DNA of 20,928 bases, taken from the NCBI GenBank assembly GCA_021464525.1, contig JADRCO010001252.1:1-20928 (forward strand), read 5' to 3'. The notes under the pieces were generated by a model. The model searched no databases. It worked only from the letters and a program-made list of their open reading frames with translations, and was not told the DNA's origin. Made by a program: the position numbers and the translations under genes. Shown here piece after piece: positions 18,697 to 20,928 of this stretch. Positions within the stretch are counted from its first letter, which is position 1. Each line of letters starts with the position of its first letter. Source of the stretch: Rhizophagus sp. LPA8_4_AMF. Taxonomy: Eukaryota > Glomeromycota > Glomeromycetes > Glomerales > Glomeraceae.

Positions 18697-19111
18697 ATAA
18701 AAGCTTTTAAATTAAAGTATATTAGCTCAAAAGGCAAAATAATTAATTCTATTATATTAACAAATATAATTTACAAATATAATTTTAAAAATATTCCAAA
18801 AATCAAATATAAAATTATAATATCTTATGGAAAAGTAACAATAAAGAAAATTATCGTCTATTCATATAATAAAAAATCAGAATTATTAGGATTATTAAGT
18901 TATAATATTTGTTTAAAAAATGTGCTTATATGTAATGCGCTAAAAATACCAGATAATAAGTTTGAAAAAATAAATTATTAAAAAAATTGTAAGAACAAAT
19001 AAAGGAATAATTTAATGAGCTTATTTATTCTTATGTATATGAAGAACGTTTGCATTATGGATGTTATTCTACTCAAAATGCGCTTAGTGAAATACGCTCG
19101 TTATTACTATG
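18697..19111 (+). pseudogene. unidentified broken coding region (two frames)
   Basis: A plus-strand frame is open from 18697 to the TAA ending at 18981, about 94 codons without an ATG near its start. Such length is unexpected by chance in sequence this AT-rich. It includes SYGKVTIKKIIVYSYNKKSE and GLLSYNICLKNVLIC. At the A-run near 18963-18975 the coding signal moves to another frame, KLLKKL, stop, EQIKE, stop, FNELIYSYVYEERLHYG, then YSTQNALSEIRSLLL, ending at a TGA near 19111. Both internal stops are TAA where CAA would keep a helical pattern, as expected from C-to-T decay. No start codon, family or donor/acceptor pair could be assigned. Confidence 0.4.
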
Positions 19112-19129
19112 ATTATTCTTTGATATGCG

Positions 19130-19326
19130 ACTAATCAAACTTGTCAATAATAATCTTTAGACCATATTTCATTAATGATAATCAATGATTTGGCTTGATA
19201 TGAAGTAGATATTAACATTTATAATGCCTTGGAGCTTGTGCTCGAAGCTATTTTGCTCGGAAAATGCTTGAAAGCAATTGCTCAATTTGAGCATTATCTT
19301 TTAATTATTTGCTACTAATCAAACTT
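19130..19326. repeat. segment flanked by a 13-bp direct repeat, with GCTC/GCTTG dyads
   Basis: ACTAATCAAACTT occurs at 19130-19142 and again at 19314-19326. Between them are short dyads such as GCTCAA-T-TTGAGC (about 19280-19292) and a GCTTG/GCTCG cluster similar in theme to 7885-7999. This could be an insertion with a target duplication or a local duplication; neither is proven. Confidence 0.35.
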
Positions 19327-19930
19327 TGTTATTAATATTTTTTCAAACGAAGTTACTTATTACGAAAAATTATTCTTACTCTTTTTTAGCAAGGTATTTT
19401 GAAAGCTAGTTTAGGTTACACGAAGCAGAACATCCCTAGTTTGCATAATAACTAATATAACGAAGAGAAATTTTAAAAATAATTTTCAATCTAAGCTCAA
19501 GTAAAATTCTGAATATAACTTGAAAATGTTTCATTTAGTTAATGTATTTAATGAGTAATTCTGTTAATTTAATTGAGGAAGTAAGCATTACATTGGTACT
19601 ATGAGCTGAATTTACAAGATTAATTGACACTACCACAGTATTATGTGTCAATTGCTGTATATGAATAAGAATTAGAAATTCGCCATTTGTTATTTTACAG
19701 AATATTTAATATATATATATACATTTTTTTTAGTACGATATACATTTTTTTAATTATTTTGATTAAAACATATTTTAATAATACACGTAAATGTTATCCT
19801 GAAAAAATTAATTAAGCGATTCTAAAAATCCAAAAAAATATGATATTGTTTGTAAAAGTCCGTTTAGGAAATTTTTGGTGACCGATTAAAATTTTGTGAA
19901 ACATCCTGAATTCGTCGGTGGCAATGTTGG
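19327..19930. other. AT-rich intergenic stretch, no gene seen
   Basis: No coding frame or RNA gene recognised. The main structure is a perfect 9-bp inverted repeat AATTGACAC / GTGTCAATT (19622-19630 with 19645-19653, 14-base loop). A TA microsatellite lies near 19711-19722. Confidence 0.4.
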
Positions 19931-19932
19931 AA

Positions 19933-20363
19933 TTGGACAATGTCCAATTGAAAAATTTATGGACTATTGGACTGGACTAATTGGACTAGTCCACTCCAAG
20001 TCCAATTCAAAATGGACTAAGTCCATTTCATAACATGATTTTGACTAGAATTATGTTTAATTTAGACCAGAATTATATTTAAATTTGGTCAAAATATAAT
20101 CAAACTTAACTTAAAAATAAATTAGTTTTATTGCAATTATATATTTGATTAATTCATTTAATTTTCTAATATTTGATTAAATATTAATAATTATTATAAT
20201 AAAAGAATATATACTGTATTTATAGTAATTTTAATATAATATTAATTATATGAGTATATTTATTGGACAAAGCTATATGTCCATTAGTCCATTAATATTT
20301 GGAATTAGAATGGACAATGTCCAGTAGTCCAATAGTCCAATAGTCCAATTGTCCATTAGTCCA
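19933..20363. repeat. TGGAC/GTCCA foldback repeat
   Basis: The left block (19933-20029) is packed with TTGGAC units and begins with the perfect dyad TTGGACA-A-TGTCCAA. The right block (20263-20363) has mostly the opposite orientation (AGTCCAATAGTCCAATAG) and contains the same core TGGACAATGTCCA (20311-20323). A ~230-bp very AT-rich centre separates them. The two blocks together form a large inverted repeat, bordered by GGTGGCAATG on the left and GGCCATCACTGG on the right, which are roughly complementary. No coding capacity. It is probably a non-autonomous foldback element. Confidence 0.65.
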
Positions 20364-20410
20364 AAAGGCCATCACTGGTCGGTGGAGTCGGCTGGCCAAA
20401 GATTTTGAAT

Positions 20411-20813
20411 CCTTTGGTTTGTCATTTGGGTCATTTATAAACGACAAATGCAATCTGCTATTGTGATGGACATGTGTTCATGGTCATGTGACTTCAAATA
20501 TTTATAGTATGATTTTATTTTATGATAAAAAAGAGATTTATGATTAAAAAAGTTTAAAATATCTTTTTTTTTTTAGCTATGATATCAAATAATAATATAA
20601 AAGTCATAACCTTTTTACTGCATAGTTTCTTTATTTTAGGAAACAAAATAATTAATTAATAATTCTCAGAATATTTAATATTCTTCGAATGAATTAAATG
20701 ACTGGTCATTTAAATTCCAGATGACAAATGAAAAATGATCTTTCATATGAGTCATTTGTCATTTCAAATCATTTGCCTAACACTGAAATTCATTTAAATT
20801 TCAGTGCCAATCT
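20411..20813. repeat. hairpin-rich repeat built on (A)CAAATGA / TCATTTG(T)
   Basis: The motif TCATTTG or its complement recurs near 20420-20450 and 20700-20775. Perfect or near-perfect dyads include AAATGAC-TG-GTCATTT (about 20697-20712), ATGACAAATGA against GTCATTTGTCAT (about 20722-20762), and CACTGAAAT...ATTTCAGTG (about 20781-20806). The two ends carry the motif in both orientations, consistent with a decayed foldback element. No gene is supported. Confidence 0.5.
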
Positions 20814-20872
20814 GTTTGTATAACCTACTCTACAGATCAACGGACTAAAAGGATTTGCCATTTTAGTTAAGA

Positions 20873-20928
20873 CAACTAGAAGTTGCGGTTTGTGGGGGAC
20901 TTCGTCCCCCATGCAAATTAGTTTTTTT
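20873..20928. repeat. GC-rich terminal hairpin at the window edge
   Basis: CAACT-AGA-AGTTG (20873-20885) is followed by TGGGGGAC-TTC-GTCCCCCA (20893-20911), an 8-bp stem with a 3-base loop. This is a sharp GC-rich island in AT-rich DNA. It looks like the end of a repeat element that continues beyond the window. A terminator role is not implied. Confidence 0.5.

Noticed and set aside
20893-20911. Rho-independent-type terminator
   Set aside because: The hairpin and later T-run resemble one, but the window is eukaryotic (spliced genes) and no gene ends there.
1-20928. CRISPR array, tRNA, rRNA, bacterial operon or defence island
   Set aside because: No regularly spaced repeats, no cloverleaf or rRNA core sequence, and all supported genes are spliced fungal types.

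Overview
This looks like nuclear DNA from an arbuscular mycorrhizal fungus, most likely a Rhizophagus-type member of Glomeromycotina. The evidence is very AT-rich sequence, short GT-AG introns of 64-89 bp, and two families that are strongly expanded in those fungi: a BTB-TLDc protein and tyrosine-kinase-like (TKL) kinases with a cysteine-rich N-terminus and an HRDFHSGN catalytic loop. MITE-like insertions and a decayed MULE transposase fit the same picture. No prokaryotic operon, CRISPR array, rRNA or tRNA was seen.

Layout. 143-1665 (+) is a two-exon BTB-BACK-TLDc gene, 477 aa when spliced. 1666-4300 is a long stretch without a convincing gene, holding scraps of coding-like sequence (about 1930-3040) and an imperfect tandem duplication (3919-4198). 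4886-7386 (+) is kinase A, six exons, intact at 708 aa. 7568-9200 holds a GC-rich palindromic repeat and a frameshifted MULE transposase relic (minus strand). 9184-9907 is a dispersed repeat interrupted by a small inverted-repeat element. 10146-12627 (-) is kinase B, with the same six-exon layout but a 2-base deletion near the end of exon 1, so it is called a pseudogene. 13191-13522 is a TA-flanked MITE. 13580-13828 is an unassigned short ORF. 14105-14540 is a second copy of the dispersed repeat, carrying its own 115-bp foldback insertion. 16057-18564 (+) is kinase C, six exons, intact at 705 aa. 18697-19111 is an unidentified broken coding relic. The remainder is a set of hairpin-rich repeats (TGGAC family, ACAAATGAC family, and a GGGGGAC hairpin at the edge).

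How it fits together. Kinases A, B and C are products of local duplication that carried about 0.6 kb or more of 5' flank with each gene. A and B form a large inverted repeat, with arms of about 3.27 kb and a spacer of about 2.3 kb, and share about 180 bp of 3' flank that C lacks. Inside the A/B pair, a 645-bp stretch that includes an intron reads as identical while the flanking exons and introns differ, which suggests recent gene conversion. The repeats between the genes can be dated relative to one another because paralogous flanks supply empty sites. The most notable content is the kinase cluster: an uncharacterised CxxC-rich N-terminal module joined to a kinase domain that keeps its catalytic motifs in A and C. 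All gene models come from reading splice signals and reading frame by eye, without transcript data.
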